Positions 16,711 through 26,357 of a stretch of 64,000 nucleotides of DNA are shown in pieces. The stretch covers positions 478,246-542,245 of the forward strand of contig CAWHTU010000018.1 in the NCBI GenBank assembly GCA_963832305.1, read 5' to 3'. How positions within the stretch are numbered: the stretch's first letter is position 1; each line of letters begins with the position of its first letter. Under the pieces are notes generated by a model. It saw only the letters and a program-made list of their open reading frames with translations. It ran no database searches and had not been told where the DNA came from. Made by a program: the position numbers and the translations under genes. Source of the stretch: Roseiarcus sp963832305. Lineage in GTDB: Bacteria; Pseudomonadota; Alphaproteobacteria; Rhizobiales; Beijerinckiaceae.

Positions 16711-18894
16711 ATGAATACGACACGCACTGAGGCCGACATCAAGGCTAAGAGTCAGTCCGCGATGGACGCGGCCACGGAGTACTGGACGGATGCATGGCAG
16801 CGGAGCTTCCTAACCCTTGAGGCTCTGAACGAGCGCGGGAACATCCATCTGGCGCAGGCGGCCAAGGAAGTACCCAATGTCCTGAACTTCGGGTCCGAGC
16901 TTGTCCTTGACGGGCGCAAACTTGAGCGCCCGGTAAACTATGGACTCGTCAGCATTGTTCCGCCCGACGGCGCGGCCATCGATCCCGCAAAACCCCCGAT
17001 CGTCGTGGTCGACCCGCGCGCCGGTCACGGGCCGGGCATCGGGGGCATGAAGCCGGACAGCGAGATCGGGGTCGCGACCCGCGCCGGCCACCCTTGCTAT
17101 TTCATCGGCTTCTCGCCGGAGCCGATGCCGGGCCAGACGATCGAGGACGTCTGCCGCGCCGAGGCCGTGTTCATCGAAGAGGTCGCCCGCAGGCATCCAA
17201 AGGCTGAGGGCAAGCCGATCGTCATCGCCAATTGCCAGGCGGGCTGGCAGACGATGATGACAGCGGCCATCCGCCCGGATCTGATGGGACCGATCCTGGT
17301 GGTGGGCTCGCCGCTCTCGTATTGGGCCGGGGTCCACGGCAAGAACCCGATGCGATATCTCGGCGGCGTGCTCGGCGGCGCCTGGCTCACCGCGCTTTCG
17401 GGAGACCTTGGCGCCGGCAAGTTCGACGGCGCGAACCTCGTGGCGAACTTCGAGCTCGCCAACCTCGCCAACACCTTCTGGACCAAGCAGTACAACGTCT
17501 ACTCAAAGGTCGACACGGAGAAGGAGCGCTTCCTGTCGTTCGAGACCTGGTGGGGCGGTCCGGTTCTCACCAACGCCGGCGAAATGCAGTGGATCGTCGA
17601 CAATCTGTTCGTCGGCAACAAGCTTTCGACCGGCCAGATTCGCACTTCCGACGGACTCCGGATCGACCTTAGAAATATCAAGTCGCCGATCGTCTGCTTC
17701 TGTTCCTGGGGCGACAACATCACGCCTCCCCAGCAGGCGCTCGACTGGATTCTCGACCTCTATGACAGCGTTGATGAAATTGTCGCTAACGGCCAGACCA
17801 TCGTTTACTCGCTGCACCACACGATCGGACATCTTGGTATCTTTGTCTCCGGCAATGTCGCCTTGAAGGAACATCGTGAGTTCGTCTCATGCATGGAGAT
17901 GATCGAAGCCATGCCGCCGGGGCTTTATGAAGCGACCATCGCCGAAGTCACGGACAAGACCGAAAATCGGCAGCTCATCGAGGGCAAGTATCTCTTCCGT
18001 CTCGAAGCCCGCACGCTCGACGACATCCGCGCCTTCGGCGTCAATAGCGCGGACGACGAGAAGCGTTTCGCCGCAGTCGCGCGCGTTTCGGAGGTCAATC
18101 TCGGCCTCTATCGCGCCTTCGCGCAACCGTGGGTCCGCGCCATGACGACGGAGAAGATGGCCGAAGCGTCGCGTCAGTTGCATCCGCATCGATTCCGGTT
18201 CCGGGTTTTCTCCGATGAGAACCCGTTCATGGGTCCGGTCAAGGCGATCGCGGCCGAAGCGCGCCTGAACCGCAAGCCCGTGAGCCCCGATAATCCGTTC
18301 CTGGCGCTTGAGAAGGAAGCCTCAAACTGGATCACGACCTGTCTCGAGTCGATGGGCCAGGTTCGCGACGCAATGACGGAAGCGGGATTCCTGAACGTCT
18401 ATGGATCGCCGTTCATGCAGGCTATGGTCGGCCTCATGGCCGAACCTGACCTGGTTCCGCGTCACACTGAGCGCGATCTCAGCCGGGAGAATGCCGCGAC
18501 CGAGCTCCGCAACGCGCTCGATCACCGATACGAGGCGGGCGGCGCGGACGAGGGCGCGCTTCGCGCCTTGATATACACCCGCAGACCCGACGGCGCGGCT
18601 GACGAGCGCGGCTTTCGCATGCTGAAGATCATCCGCGACACGAGAAAGGCGAACAGGCAACTCACTCTTTCCCAGTTCAGGGAGATGGCGAGGGAGCAAC
18701 TTCAGCTCGTCTTGCTGGATGAAGAGCGCGCAATCACGGCGCTGCCGAAGCTCCTCCATCCCGGCGAGCGTGAGTCCGATGCGGCGCTGGACGCCCTGCG
18801 GGCGCTCCTGGTTGCGCCGGGCCCTCTGACCAAGGAGGAAAAGAGCCGGGTCATTCGCGTCGAAAAGCTGCTTGGCGCCAAGCTCATCAAGTGA
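16711..18894 (+). CDS. DUF3141 protein: PhaC-like alpha/beta hydrolase with a C-terminal TerB-like region
   Basis: A 727-residue soluble protein. The first 430 residues resemble polyhydroxyalkanoate-synthase-type alpha/beta hydrolases: VVDPRAGHGPGIGGMKPDSE, the nucleophile-elbow-like IANCQAGWQTMM with Cys in place of Ser, FCSWGDNITPPQQAL for the acid residue, and YSLHHTIGHLGIFVSG for the histidine. The last 120 residues carry a TerB-like helical segment (GFRMLKIIRDTRKANRQL). The reaction is unknown. It starts an operon with a phosphate acyltransferase and fabI, pointing to acyl-CoA or hydroxyalkanoate metabolism. ATG at 16711 is chosen because the frame upstream is not protein-like. Confidence 0.85.
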   Translation: MNTTRTEADIKAKSQSAMDAATEYWTDAWQRSFLTLEALNERGNIHLAQAAKEVPNVLNFGSELVLDGRKLERPVNYGLVSIVPPDGAAIDPAKPPIVVVDPRAGHGPGIGGMKPDSEIGVATRAGHPCYFIGFSPEPMPGQTIEDVCRAEAVFIEEVARRHPKAEGKPIVIANCQAGWQTMMTAAIRPDLMGPILVVGSPLSYWAGVHGKNPMRYLGGVLGGAWLTALSGDLGAGKFDGANLVANFELANLANTFWTKQYNVYSKVDTEKERFLSFETWWGGPVLTNAGEMQWIVDNLFVGNKLSTGQIRTSDGLRIDLRNIKSPIVCFCSWGDNITPPQQALDWILDLYDSVDEIVANGQTIVYSLHHTIGHLGIFVSGNVALKEHREFVSCMEMIEAMPPGLYEATIAEVTDKTENRQLIEGKYLFRLEARTLDDIRAFGVNSADDEKRFAAVARVSEVNLGLYRAFAQPWVRAMTTEKMAEASRQLHPHRFRFRVFSDENPFMGPVKAIAAEARLNRKPVSPDNPFLALEKEASNWITTCLESMGQVRDAMTEAGFLNVYGSPFMQAMVGLMAEPDLVPRHTERDLSRENAATELRNALDHRYEAGGADEGALRALIYTRRPDGAADERGFRMLKIIRDTRKANRQLTLSQFREMAREQLQLVLLDEERAITALPKLLHPGERESDAALDALRALLVAPGPLTKEEKSRVIRVEKLLGAKLIK

Positions 18895-18904
18895 GGTGCT
18901 GACG

Positions 18905-19861
18905 ATGAGTGAAGAGCCGAAAGCTGCGGGCGGCGAAAAATACAAGCGCCTGATCGCCGCTGCGCAGCGCCAGACGAGGATCAAGGTCGCCGTCGCACAC
19001 CCTTGCGACGAGGTCTCGCTGCGTGGAGCCGTCGAAGCCCACAAACTCGGGTTGATCGAGCCGATCCTGGTCGCCCCGTTGGCGCGAGTCCGAAACGCGG
19101 CCGCCGAGGCTCACCTCGACATCAGCGGATTTGAGCTTGTCGAATCGGCTCATAGCCATGAGTCGGCTGTGAAAGCGGTCGGCCTCGTTACAACCGGCCG
19201 AGTCGAGGCGCTGATGAAGGGCAGCCTCCACACAGACGAACTTATGGCGGCGGTGGTGGCGCGGGAAGGCGGCATTCGAACTGAGCGGCGGATCAGCCAC
19301 TGTTTCATCATGGATGTGCCGAGATATCCGGAGCCGCTGATCATCACCGATGCGGCAGTCAATATCGCTCCGGATTTTGACGCCAAAGTCGACATCATTC
19401 AGAACGCGATCGATCTCGCGCATGCGATGGGCGCGCCAGAGGTGCGTGTGGCGATCCTCAGCGCAATGGAGACTGTAACGGCGAAGGTGCCGTCGACGAT
19501 AGAGGCCGCCGCCTTATGCAAAATGGCGGAGCGCGGTCAGATAACCGGGGCGCTGCTCGATGGGCCGCTCGCGCTCGACAATGCGATCAGTCCGGAGGCG
19601 GCGGCGATCAAGAAGATCGTATCCCCCGTCGCCGGGCGCGCGAACGTGCTCGTGGTTCCCGACCTCGAAGCCGGCAATATGCTGGCCAAGAGCCTGTCGT
19701 TCCTGGCCGGGGCCGACGCCGCGGGAATTGTGCTCGGCGCGCGGGCGCCGATCATTCTGACCAGCCGGGCAAACTCGCTGCTGAGCCGCCTCGCGTCTTG
19801 CGCGGTCGCCGTCATGGTGGCGGCGGCTCGGCGGAAGACAGCGGGTTCGCCCCTTCAGTGA
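18905..19861 (+). CDS. Phosphate acetyl/butyryltransferase family protein
   Basis: A 318-residue protein of the phosphotransacetylase fold, converting acyl-CoA and phosphate to acyl phosphate. Family segments include CDEVSLRGAVEAHKLGLIEP, ALMKGSLHTDELMAAVV, RRISHCFIMDVP and LLDGPLALDNAIS, as in the C-terminal half of the so-called enoyl-CoA hydratase/phosphate acetyltransferases. The ATG at 18905 is ten bases after the DUF3141 stop. The usual partner, acetate kinase, is absent: fabI follows after 13 bases. Butyryl or other acyl groups are possible substrates. Confidence 0.87.
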   Translation: MSEEPKAAGGEKYKRLIAAAQRQTRIKVAVAHPCDEVSLRGAVEAHKLGLIEPILVAPLARVRNAAAEAHLDISGFELVESAHSHESAVKAVGLVTTGRVEALMKGSLHTDELMAAVVAREGGIRTERRISHCFIMDVPRYPEPLIITDAAVNIAPDFDAKVDIIQNAIDLAHAMGAPEVRVAILSAMETVTAKVPSTIEAAALCKMAERGQITGALLDGPLALDNAISPEAAAIKKIVSPVAGRANVLVVPDLEAGNMLAKSLSFLAGADAAGIVLGARAPIILTSRANSLLSRLASCAVAVMVAAARRKTAGSPLQ

Positions 19862-19874
19862 AAGGTGCTCGAGG

Positions 19875-20657
19875 ATGAGCGACATACAGTTGCGCCCAGT
19901 GCTGGCCGGGCAAAAAGCGCTCGTGATCGGAATCGCCAACGAGGATTCCATCGCCTACGGCTGCGCCAAGGCGTTCCGCTCCGTCGGGGCCGACCTCGCC
20001 GTTTCTTGGCTGAACGAGAAGGCGCGGCGCTTTGTCGAACCGCTCGCCCGAGAGCTGGAAGCCTCGATCACGGGCGAAGTTGACGTTTCCGTCCCGGGAC
20101 AATTGGAGGCGATCTTTGACCAGATTCGCATCCGGTGGGGAAGGCTCGACATTCTCGTCCATTCGATCGCCTTTGCGCCCAAGGAGGATCTTCAGGGCGG
20201 CCTTCTCGACTGCTCGGCCGATGGCTTCGCCAGGGCGATGGACATCTCGTGCCATTCCTTCGTCAGGATGGCCAAGCTTGCGGCGCCGTTGATGACAAAC
20301 GGCGGCGCCATGTTCGCCATGAGCTATGTTGGCGCGAACCGAGTTGTTGGGAACTACAACGTCATGGGCCCGGTCAAGGCGGCGCTGGAGTCCGCCTGCC
20401 GCTACCTCGCCTTTGAACTCGGACCGCAGGGCATCCGCGTGCACGCGATTTCGCCGGGCCCACTCAAGACGCGGGCCGCTTCGGGGCTGAAGAATTTCGA
20501 GCTGATGCTGAACGAAGCCGCGCACAAGGCGCCGCTCGGCGAGCTCGTCGACATCATGGACGTCGGCTACGCCTGCGCCTATTTGGCGACGCCGTTCGCC
20601 AGGCGCGTGACGGGGGGACTCGTCTACGTCGATGGCGGCGCCAACCTCATCGCCTGA
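19875..20657 (+). CDS. fabI: Enoyl-ACP reductase, FabI type
   Basis: A 260-residue short-chain dehydrogenase-fold reductase that reduces enoyl-ACP with NAD(P)H in fatty acid elongation. The FabI features are present: ALVIGIANEDSIAYGCAKAF for cofactor binding, LVHSIAFAPKEDL, and the catalytic Tyr-x6-Lys in GNYNVMGPVKAALE. Position as last gene of the DUF3141 operon suggests it may be a second, specialised copy rather than the main FabI, but the rest of the genome is not visible. Confidence 0.9.
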   Translation: MSDIQLRPVLAGQKALVIGIANEDSIAYGCAKAFRSVGADLAVSWLNEKARRFVEPLARELEASITGEVDVSVPGQLEAIFDQIRIRWGRLDILVHSIAFAPKEDLQGGLLDCSADGFARAMDISCHSFVRMAKLAAPLMTNGGAMFAMSYVGANRVVGNYNVMGPVKAALESACRYLAFELGPQGIRVHAISPGPLKTRAASGLKNFELMLNEAAHKAPLGELVDIMDVGYACAYLATPFARRVTGGLVYVDGGANLIA

Positions 20658-20756
20658 CTTGAGGTGGTGCGCCATGTCAAATTCGATCGCAGTGGTCAAA
20701 CCAGTCTGGGTCCCGCTGCCATCGCTCCGCGGCTTCCGGTCCTTCCCGCAATCCGG

Positions 20757-21758
20757 TCATTCACCTCGAGCGAGATGGCACGCGACGTTGTCGACGAAGG
20801 CAGGGCGCTCGGTCCGGCAGATCGCGATCGCCTGCGGGCAGCGGGGATGGAACGGGCAGCCCGGCGGGGGGGCGATCGGATTCGGCGGCTCGCCGCCGAT
20901 GGGCGTGCGCGCCCGGCCGCTCATTGCAAGGTCAGGCACCGCGTCGAGCAGCATGCGGGTATAGGGGTGGCGCGGCCGCGCGAACAGAGCGTCGGTCTCG
21001 CCGATCTCGATGAGCCGGCCGAGGTACATCACGCCGACCCGGTTGGCCATGAAGCGAACCACCGCGAGGTTATGCGTGATCAGGAGGTACGTGAGGCCGA
21101 GCCGGTCCTGCAGATCGCGCATGAGGTTGAGGATCTGGGCCTGGATCGACACGTCGAGCGCCGAGGTCGGCTCGTCGCAGACGATGAAATCGGGGTGGGC
21201 GGCGATCGCGCGCGCAATGGCGATCCGCTGACGCTGGCCGCCGGAGAATTCGTGCGGAAATTTGCGCGCGTCGGCGGCATGGAGGCCGACGAGCTCAAGC
21301 AGTTCGCCGACCCGGGCCGCAGTCGCACGTTTTCCCGCAGACGCGGCTGCGCCGTCGCCGAAGCCAAACGCGAGGATCGGCTCGGCGATGATGGCGCCGA
21401 CCCGCCAGCGCGGATTGAGCGACCCGAAAGGGTCCTGGAAGACCATCTGGATGCGCCGCCGGATCGCACGCCGCGCAGCCTTGTCGCGGGTCCGGGTGAG
21501 GTCCACTCCTTCGATCAGAACCTGCCCCGAAGTCGGCTCGAGCAGGCCGACGACCATCCGCGCCAACGTCGATTTTCCCGACCCGGATTCGCCGACGAGT
21601 CCGAATGTCTCGCCCCGGAGAATCGTGAAGTCCACGCCGTCGACAGCCGTCAGAAAGCGGCGCGGCTCGCGAGCGACGAGGCGCGCGAGCCAGGGGCCGG
21701 AGACGTCGAACACCCGCCGGAGGCCGCTGACCGAGACGATCGGATCGGCGTCGTTCAA
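20757..21758 (-). CDS. Peptide/nickel ABC importer ATPase, OppF/DppF type
   Basis: A 333-residue ATPase with Walker A GESGSGKSTLARM, signature FSGGQRQRIAIARA, Walker B IVCDEPTSALDVS and the C-terminal oligopeptide-transporter extension PPGCPFHPRCPQA, whose cysteines often hold an Fe-S cluster in this family. It is the last gene of the minus-strand opp-like operon and overlaps the OppD-type gene by ATGA. It ends 99 bases from the convergent fabI. Confidence 0.92.
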   Translation of the reverse strand: MNDADPIVSVSGLRRVFDVSGPWLARLVAREPRRFLTAVDGVDFTILRGETFGLVGESGSGKSTLARMVVGLLEPTSGQVLIEGVDLTRTRDKAARRAIRRRIQMVFQDPFGSLNPRWRVGAIIAEPILAFGFGDGAAASAGKRATAARVGELLELVGLHAADARKFPHEFSGGQRQRIAIARAIAAHPDFIVCDEPTSALDVSIQAQILNLMRDLQDRLGLTYLLITHNLAVVRFMANRVGVMYLGRLIEIGETDALFARPRHPYTRMLLDAVPDLAMSGRARTPIGGEPPNPIAPPPGCPFHPRCPQAIAICRTERPAFVDNVACHLARGE

Positions 21759-22744
21759 GTCCGAATATCCGCGGCGATGGCCGCCCGGTCATAGAGCCAG
21801 CACGCCGCGCCGCGATCGCCGACCGCCATCAGCGGCGGACGCTGGGCGCAGCGCTCGAAAGCCTTGGGGCAGCGCGGGGCGAAGGCGCAGCCGCGGGGAA
21901 TCGCCGAAAGCCGCGGCATCGCGCCCGGAATCTGCGCGAGCCGACGGGCGCCGGCCTCGAGCGTCGGAATCGCGGCCATCAACCCTTGCGTATAGGGATG
22001 CAGGGGGGCGCGCACGACTTGATGGACCTCGCCGACCTCGACGGTGCGGCCGGCGTACATCACGGCCACGCGATCCGCCGTCTCGGCGATCACGCCCATG
22101 TCGTGGGTGATCAGCATCACCGCGGCGCCGTGGCGGCGGGTCAGACTCTTCAAGACGGTTATGATCTGCGCCTGGACCGAAACGTCGAGGGCGGTTGTCG
22201 GCTCGTCGGCGATCACCAGCGCGGGTTCGGCGCAAAGCGCCAACGCGATCACGACGCGCTGGCGCATGCCGCCGGAGAATTCGTGCGGATAGCTGTCGAA
22301 GCGCTTCTCGGGCGAGGGAAGGCCGACTTCGGCGAGCCAGGCGATCGCCCTCTCCCGGGCTTCCCTCGGCCCGAGAGATTTGTGCGCCAGGATCGTCTCG
22401 GTCAGCTGATCGCCGATCCGCAACAGCGGGTTGAGGCTGGTCATCGGATCCTGGAAGATGATGCCGATCCGCCGCCCGCGGATTGAGCGCATCCTCTCCG
22501 GCGGCAGGTTGTCGATGCGCTCGCCGCCAAGCGAGATCTCGCCGCCGGCTACCCGGCCGGGCGGATCGAGAAGGCCGATGATGGCGAGGCCGGTCAGCGA
22601 TTTGCCGGCCCCCAATTCGCCGACAACCCCGAGAACTTCGCCTGGAGCGATGTCGAACGAGACGCCGTCGAGGGCGACCAGCGGCCCCTTTCGGGCGGCG
22701 AATTCGACCCTGAGATCGTGAACCGAAAGCAGCGGGCCGGTCAT
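21755..22744 (-). CDS. Peptide/nickel ABC importer ATPase, OppD/DppD type
   Basis: A 329-residue ATPase. Walker A reads GELGAGKSLTGLA; the Leu after Glu replaces the Ser usual in GESGSGKS. The signature is FSGGMRQRVVIALAL and Walker B LVIADEPTTALDVS; the C-terminal extension has PRGCAFAPRCPKA. The ATG at 22744 overlaps the OppC-type stop. The reading frame remains open upstream to 23533, but that part is a shadow of the permease gene. Confidence 0.92.
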   Translation of the reverse strand: MTGPLLSVHDLRVEFAARKGPLVALDGVSFDIAPGEVLGVVGELGAGKSLTGLAIIGLLDPPGRVAGGEISLGGERIDNLPPERMRSIRGRRIGIIFQDPMTSLNPLLRIGDQLTETILAHKSLGPREARERAIAWLAEVGLPSPEKRFDSYPHEFSGGMRQRVVIALALCAEPALVIADEPTTALDVSVQAQIITVLKSLTRRHGAAVMLITHDMGVIAETADRVAVMYAGRTVEVGEVHQVVRAPLHPYTQGLMAAIPTLEAGARRLAQIPGAMPRLSAIPRGCAFAPRCPKAFERCAQRPPLMAVGDRGAACWLYDRAAIAADIRT

Positions 22745-23697
22745 TTCAGCCTTGGGTTCAGCGCATCGCGCAACCAGTCGCCGAGCAGGTTCACCGAAAG
22801 CACAAGCGCCGCCAGCGTGAGGCTCGGGAAGGCCACGATCCACCATTCGCCGGAGAAAAGGTAATTCTGCCCGATCCGGATCAGGGTCCCGAGCGAGGGC
22901 TGGGTCGGCGGCAGGCCGACGCCGAGGAAGGACAGCGTCGCCTCGGTGATGATGGCGAGCGCCAGGTTGATCGTCGCGATCACCATGACTGGCCCCATGA
23001 CATTGGGGAGGACATGGGAGATCAGGATGCGCGCATGGGAGAGCCCGATGAGCCGGGCCGCCAGCACGTAGTCGCGATTCTTCTCGACCATGGTCGAAGC
23101 GCGCACGGTGCGGGCGTATTGGACCCAGAACGAGAGGCCGATCGAGACGACCAGCACCGCGAACGCGGATTCGTCGCGGCTTTCGGCTTTCATCACCGCA
23201 TGGGCGACGCCGTCCAGGAGCAGCGCGATGAGAATCGCCGGAAACGTAAGCTGCACGTCGGCGATCCGCATGATGACCGAATCGATAAAGCCGCCCGCGT
23301 ATCCAGAAATCAGCCCGAGCCCGACGCCCATCGCCCCGCCGAGGGCGACGCTGAAAAAGCCGATCGTGAGCGAGACGCGCAGGCCATAGAGAATCGCTGA
23401 GAGCATGTCGCGGCCCTGATCGTCGGTTCCGAGCAGGAATCGCGGGTCTCCCCCGGTGATGAAGCTCGGCGGGTCGAGCGAGTCGGAGAGGTAGTTGGTC
23501 GCGGGATTGAACGGATCGGTCGGCGCGATCCATGGCGCCAGGAGCGCCGCAAGGAAGAGAAGGATTGTCACTGCGCCGGCCGCGATTGTGACCTTCGACG
23601 ACAGGAAGCTCGCGAGAAGATCGCTGTCTTTGAGGCGGGCGAGGAAGGTCCGGTCCGGTTCGGAAGCGCCCCCCGGCTCAGCCGCGATCTCGCTCAT
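22741..23697 (-). CDS. Peptide/nickel ABC importer permease, OppC/DppC type
   Basis: A 318-residue permease. After a cytoplasmic N-terminus there is one hydrophobic span, then LLGTDDQGRDMLSAILYGLR, the OppC hallmark. Near the end AARLIGLSHARILISHVLPN is the EAA-like coupling loop. The ATG at 23697 overlaps the OppB-type stop; an upstream extension to 23877 is out of keeping with the family. Confidence 0.92.
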   Translation of the reverse strand: MSEIAAEPGGASEPDRTFLARLKDSDLLASFLSSKVTIAAGAVTILLFLAALLAPWIAPTDPFNPATNYLSDSLDPPSFITGGDPRFLLGTDDQGRDMLSAILYGLRVSLTIGFFSVALGGAMGVGLGLISGYAGGFIDSVIMRIADVQLTFPAILIALLLDGVAHAVMKAESRDESAFAVLVVSIGLSFWVQYARTVRASTMVEKNRDYVLAARLIGLSHARILISHVLPNVMGPVMVIATINLALAIITEATLSFLGVGLPPTQPSLGTLIRIGQNYLFSGEWWIVAFPSLTLAALVLSVNLLGDWLRDALNPRLK

Positions 23698-24686
23698 CTC
23701 GCGCCCTCGGCGCGATGCAGGCGAACCCGCAGCCGCGGGTCCACGACCGCGTAAAGCAGATCGACGACGAGATTGATGATGACGAACAAAAGCGCGATGA
23801 GAAGAAGATAGGCGGCCATGATCGGAATGTCGGCGTTCTGAATCGATTGCAGGAACAATTGCCCCATGCCGGGCCACGCGAACACCGTTTCGGTGATGAT
23901 CGAGAAGGCCAGGATCGACCCGAGCTGCAGCCCGACGACGGTGATCACGGGAACGAGCGTGTTTCGCAGCGCGTGGTGGAAGTGGACGGCGCGGTCGGAA
24001 AGCCCGCGGGCGCGAGCGAACCTGATATAGTCAGAGCGCATGACCTCGAGCATCTCGGCCCTCACCAGACGCATGATCAATGTCATCTGGAACAGCGCCA
24101 GCGTGATCGAGGGCATGACGAGCGACTTGAGCCCCGACGTCGTGAGCAGTCCGGTCGTCCACCACGAGCCGATGCGCACCACGTCGCCGCGGCCGAACGA
24201 GGGCAGCCAGCCGAGGACTACGGCGAACAGATAGATCATCAGAATGCCGATGAGGAATGTCGGCAGCGATATGCCGATGAGCGAAAGCGCCTCAAACAGT
24301 CTCGCGAGAGCGCTCTTGCGATTGAGCGCGGTGTAGACGCCCATCGGCACCCCCGCCGCGAGCGACAGGATCGAGGCCACGAACGCGAGCTCGAGAGTGG
24401 CTGGCATGCGCGCGCCGATGAGATCGGCGACCGGCTGCTTGAACTGGTAGGAGACGCCGAAATCGAACCGCGCCGCATTGGCGAGAAAGCGGACGGCCTG
24501 GACCAGCGTGGGCTCATCGAGGCCGAGCTGATGGCGCAATTGCGCACGCTCCTGAACCGAGGTCTCGATCCCGACCATCTGATTCACCGGATCGCCGACA
24601 TAGCGGAACATCGCGAAGGCGATCAGCCCGACCGCGATCAAAACGCCGATCGACGCCACGAGGCGCCTGAGAATGAAGGCGATCAT
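23694..24686 (-). CDS. Peptide/nickel ABC importer permease, OppB/DppB type
   Basis: A 330-residue permease with the typical N-terminal ILRRLVASIGVLIAVGLIAF helix, LGLDEPTLVQAVRFL in the periplasmic region, and the coupling loop RFARARGLSDRAVHFHHALRN. The motif TETVFAWPGMGQLFLQSI is shared by OppB/DppB proteins. It lies 63 bases after the binding protein gene, the first gene of the operon. Confidence 0.92.
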   Translation of the reverse strand: MIAFILRRLVASIGVLIAVGLIAFAMFRYVGDPVNQMVGIETSVQERAQLRHQLGLDEPTLVQAVRFLANAARFDFGVSYQFKQPVADLIGARMPATLELAFVASILSLAAGVPMGVYTALNRKSALARLFEALSLIGISLPTFLIGILMIYLFAVVLGWLPSFGRGDVVRIGSWWTTGLLTTSGLKSLVMPSITLALFQMTLIMRLVRAEMLEVMRSDYIRFARARGLSDRAVHFHHALRNTLVPVITVVGLQLGSILAFSIITETVFAWPGMGQLFLQSIQNADIPIMAAYLLLIALLFVIINLVVDLLYAVVDPRLRVRLHRAEGAR

Positions 24687-24749
24687 GGGTGACGCCGCCA
24701 GCCGGCGCCGCGGCTCCCCGGCGGCCAGGCCATGCGCGGCGGCTCCCGC

Positions 24750-26357
24750 TCAGTCCTTTCTAACCCAGGAGAAGATGTAATAATTGTCCGGCCGTTGAAC
24801 CACATGCGTTGTCTTCGACACGCCCCAGGCCAGCGCCTGCTGATGGAGCGGAACGTAGGCGACGTCGTCGGTGAGCGACATTCGCCAGCCTTCCGCGAAG
24901 ATGTCGTCCCGCTTCTCCTCGTCGGGCTCCTCCAGCGCCTTGCGGGCAAGGGCGTCGACTTTCGGGTTGCAATAGCCGCCGACGTTGTTGCCTCCCCAGT
25001 TCGTCTTCGGATCGCGGCAGCCCATGATATATTGGAAGACGTTGAAGCTCTCGAGCGTCGTCGGCGTCCAGCCCAGCAGATAGAAGGACGAATCATAGCC
25101 GCCCGCCGCCGAGATCGAGGCGAAGAACTTCGACTTTGGCTCGGCGTTGAGGTCGACCTTCACCCCGACGCGCGCCAGCATCCCGACGACCGCCTGGCAG
25201 ATCTGCTCGTCGTTGACGTACCTGTCGTTCGGGCAATCCATTTGCACTTCGAAGCCGTCAGGATAGCCCGCTTCGGCGAGCAGTTTCTTCGAGGCTTCGG
25301 GGTCAAACGGGAACCGATGGAAGTCCTTCGAGAGCGCGAACAGCGAGGGCGCGATCATCAGCGCCGTCGGCGTGGCCTGCCCGCGCATCACCTTCTTGTT
25401 GATCGCCTCCTCGTCGATCGCCTGATAGAACGCCTTCCGCACGCGAACGTCCTTGAACGGGTTTTTGCCCTTGACGTTCGAATGGCCGAGTTCGTCGCGC
25501 AACTGGTCCATGCCAAGGAAAATCGTGCGAATCTCCGGCCCAGCCAAAACCTCAGTGCCCGGATTGGCGTTGACCCGCGCCTGATCGTTCAACGGCACCG
25601 GATCCATCCAGTCGATCTCCCCCGAAAGCAACGCAGCGACGCGGGTCGCCGCGTTCGGGATCGGGGTGAAGACCACCTCGTCGACATTTCCGATCGGCTT
25701 GTCCCACCAATTCGGGTTGCGCTTCCAGACCGTCTTCACGCCAGGCTCGTGGCTGACGAGGATGAAGGGGCCGGTGCCGTTGGCGTGCAGCCCGGCATAG
25801 GGCGGGGTGGTCGCGTTCATCGCGGTCGCTTCGGTCGCCCCATGCGCCTCCGACCAGGCCTTCGAGAATATGCCCCAGCTCTCCCACTCGTTGATCAGGA
25901 GCGGGTCCGGGCGTTTCAGCAAGAAGTCGACCGTGTAGTCGTCGACCTTGACGATCTCGGCGTCGGCAGGGATGCGACCCTTGAGGTCCGAGCCGGCGCT
26001 GAGCACGCGGTGGGCCGAAAAAACGACGTCGTCCGCGGTAAAATCCTGGCCTTCATGGAACTTGACGCCTTTGCGCAGGTGAAAGCGCCAGTGCAGCGGG
26101 TCGATGACTTCCCAGCTCTCCGCAAGGCAGGGTTCGAGCTTCATGTCGGGTCCGCGCCGGACGAGCCCTTCATAGACGGCCGAGTTGACGCTCAGGCTGA
26201 AGCTCTCGTTGATCTGGTAAGGGTCGACCGATTTGAGCTCGCCCTGGAACGCGAAATGCAGGATCTTGGGCTCGGCCGCAGGGGCGAGGCTCGACAACAG
26301 GAAAGCGGCGGCGGCGGCGACGGCGGGAAGCGCGAGTTTCAGGCTCGGCAATTTCAT
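24750..26357 (-). CDS. Peptide-type ABC substrate-binding protein (SBP family 5)
   Basis: A 535-residue periplasmic protein. A signal peptide runs to about ASLAPAAE in the first 35 residues, followed by the family 5 pattern: LKSVDPYQINESF, YEGLVRRGPDM, the region WRFHLRKGVKFHEGQDFTADDVVFS and TGPFILVSHEPG. The Trp and aspartate arrangement suits peptides, but family 5 proteins also bind nickel, sugars and glutathione, so the ligand is open. It heads the five-gene operon. ATG at 26357 is chosen for the signal peptide; the open frame upstream to 26561 has no such feature. Confidence 0.92.
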   Translation of the reverse strand: MKLPSLKLALPAVAAAAAFLLSSLAPAAEPKILHFAFQGELKSVDPYQINESFSLSVNSAVYEGLVRRGPDMKLEPCLAESWEVIDPLHWRFHLRKGVKFHEGQDFTADDVVFSAHRVLSAGSDLKGRIPADAEIVKVDDYTVDFLLKRPDPLLINEWESWGIFSKAWSEAHGATEATAMNATTPPYAGLHANGTGPFILVSHEPGVKTVWKRNPNWWDKPIGNVDEVVFTPIPNAATRVAALLSGEIDWMDPVPLNDQARVNANPGTEVLAGPEIRTIFLGMDQLRDELGHSNVKGKNPFKDVRVRKAFYQAIDEEAINKKVMRGQATPTALMIAPSLFALSKDFHRFPFDPEASKKLLAEAGYPDGFEVQMDCPNDRYVNDEQICQAVVGMLARVGVKVDLNAEPKSKFFASISAAGGYDSSFYLLGWTPTTLESFNVFQYIMGCRDPKTNWGGNNVGGYCNPKVDALARKALEEPDEEKRDDIFAEGWRMSLTDDVAYVPLHQQALAWGVSKTTHVVQRPDNYYIFSWVRKD

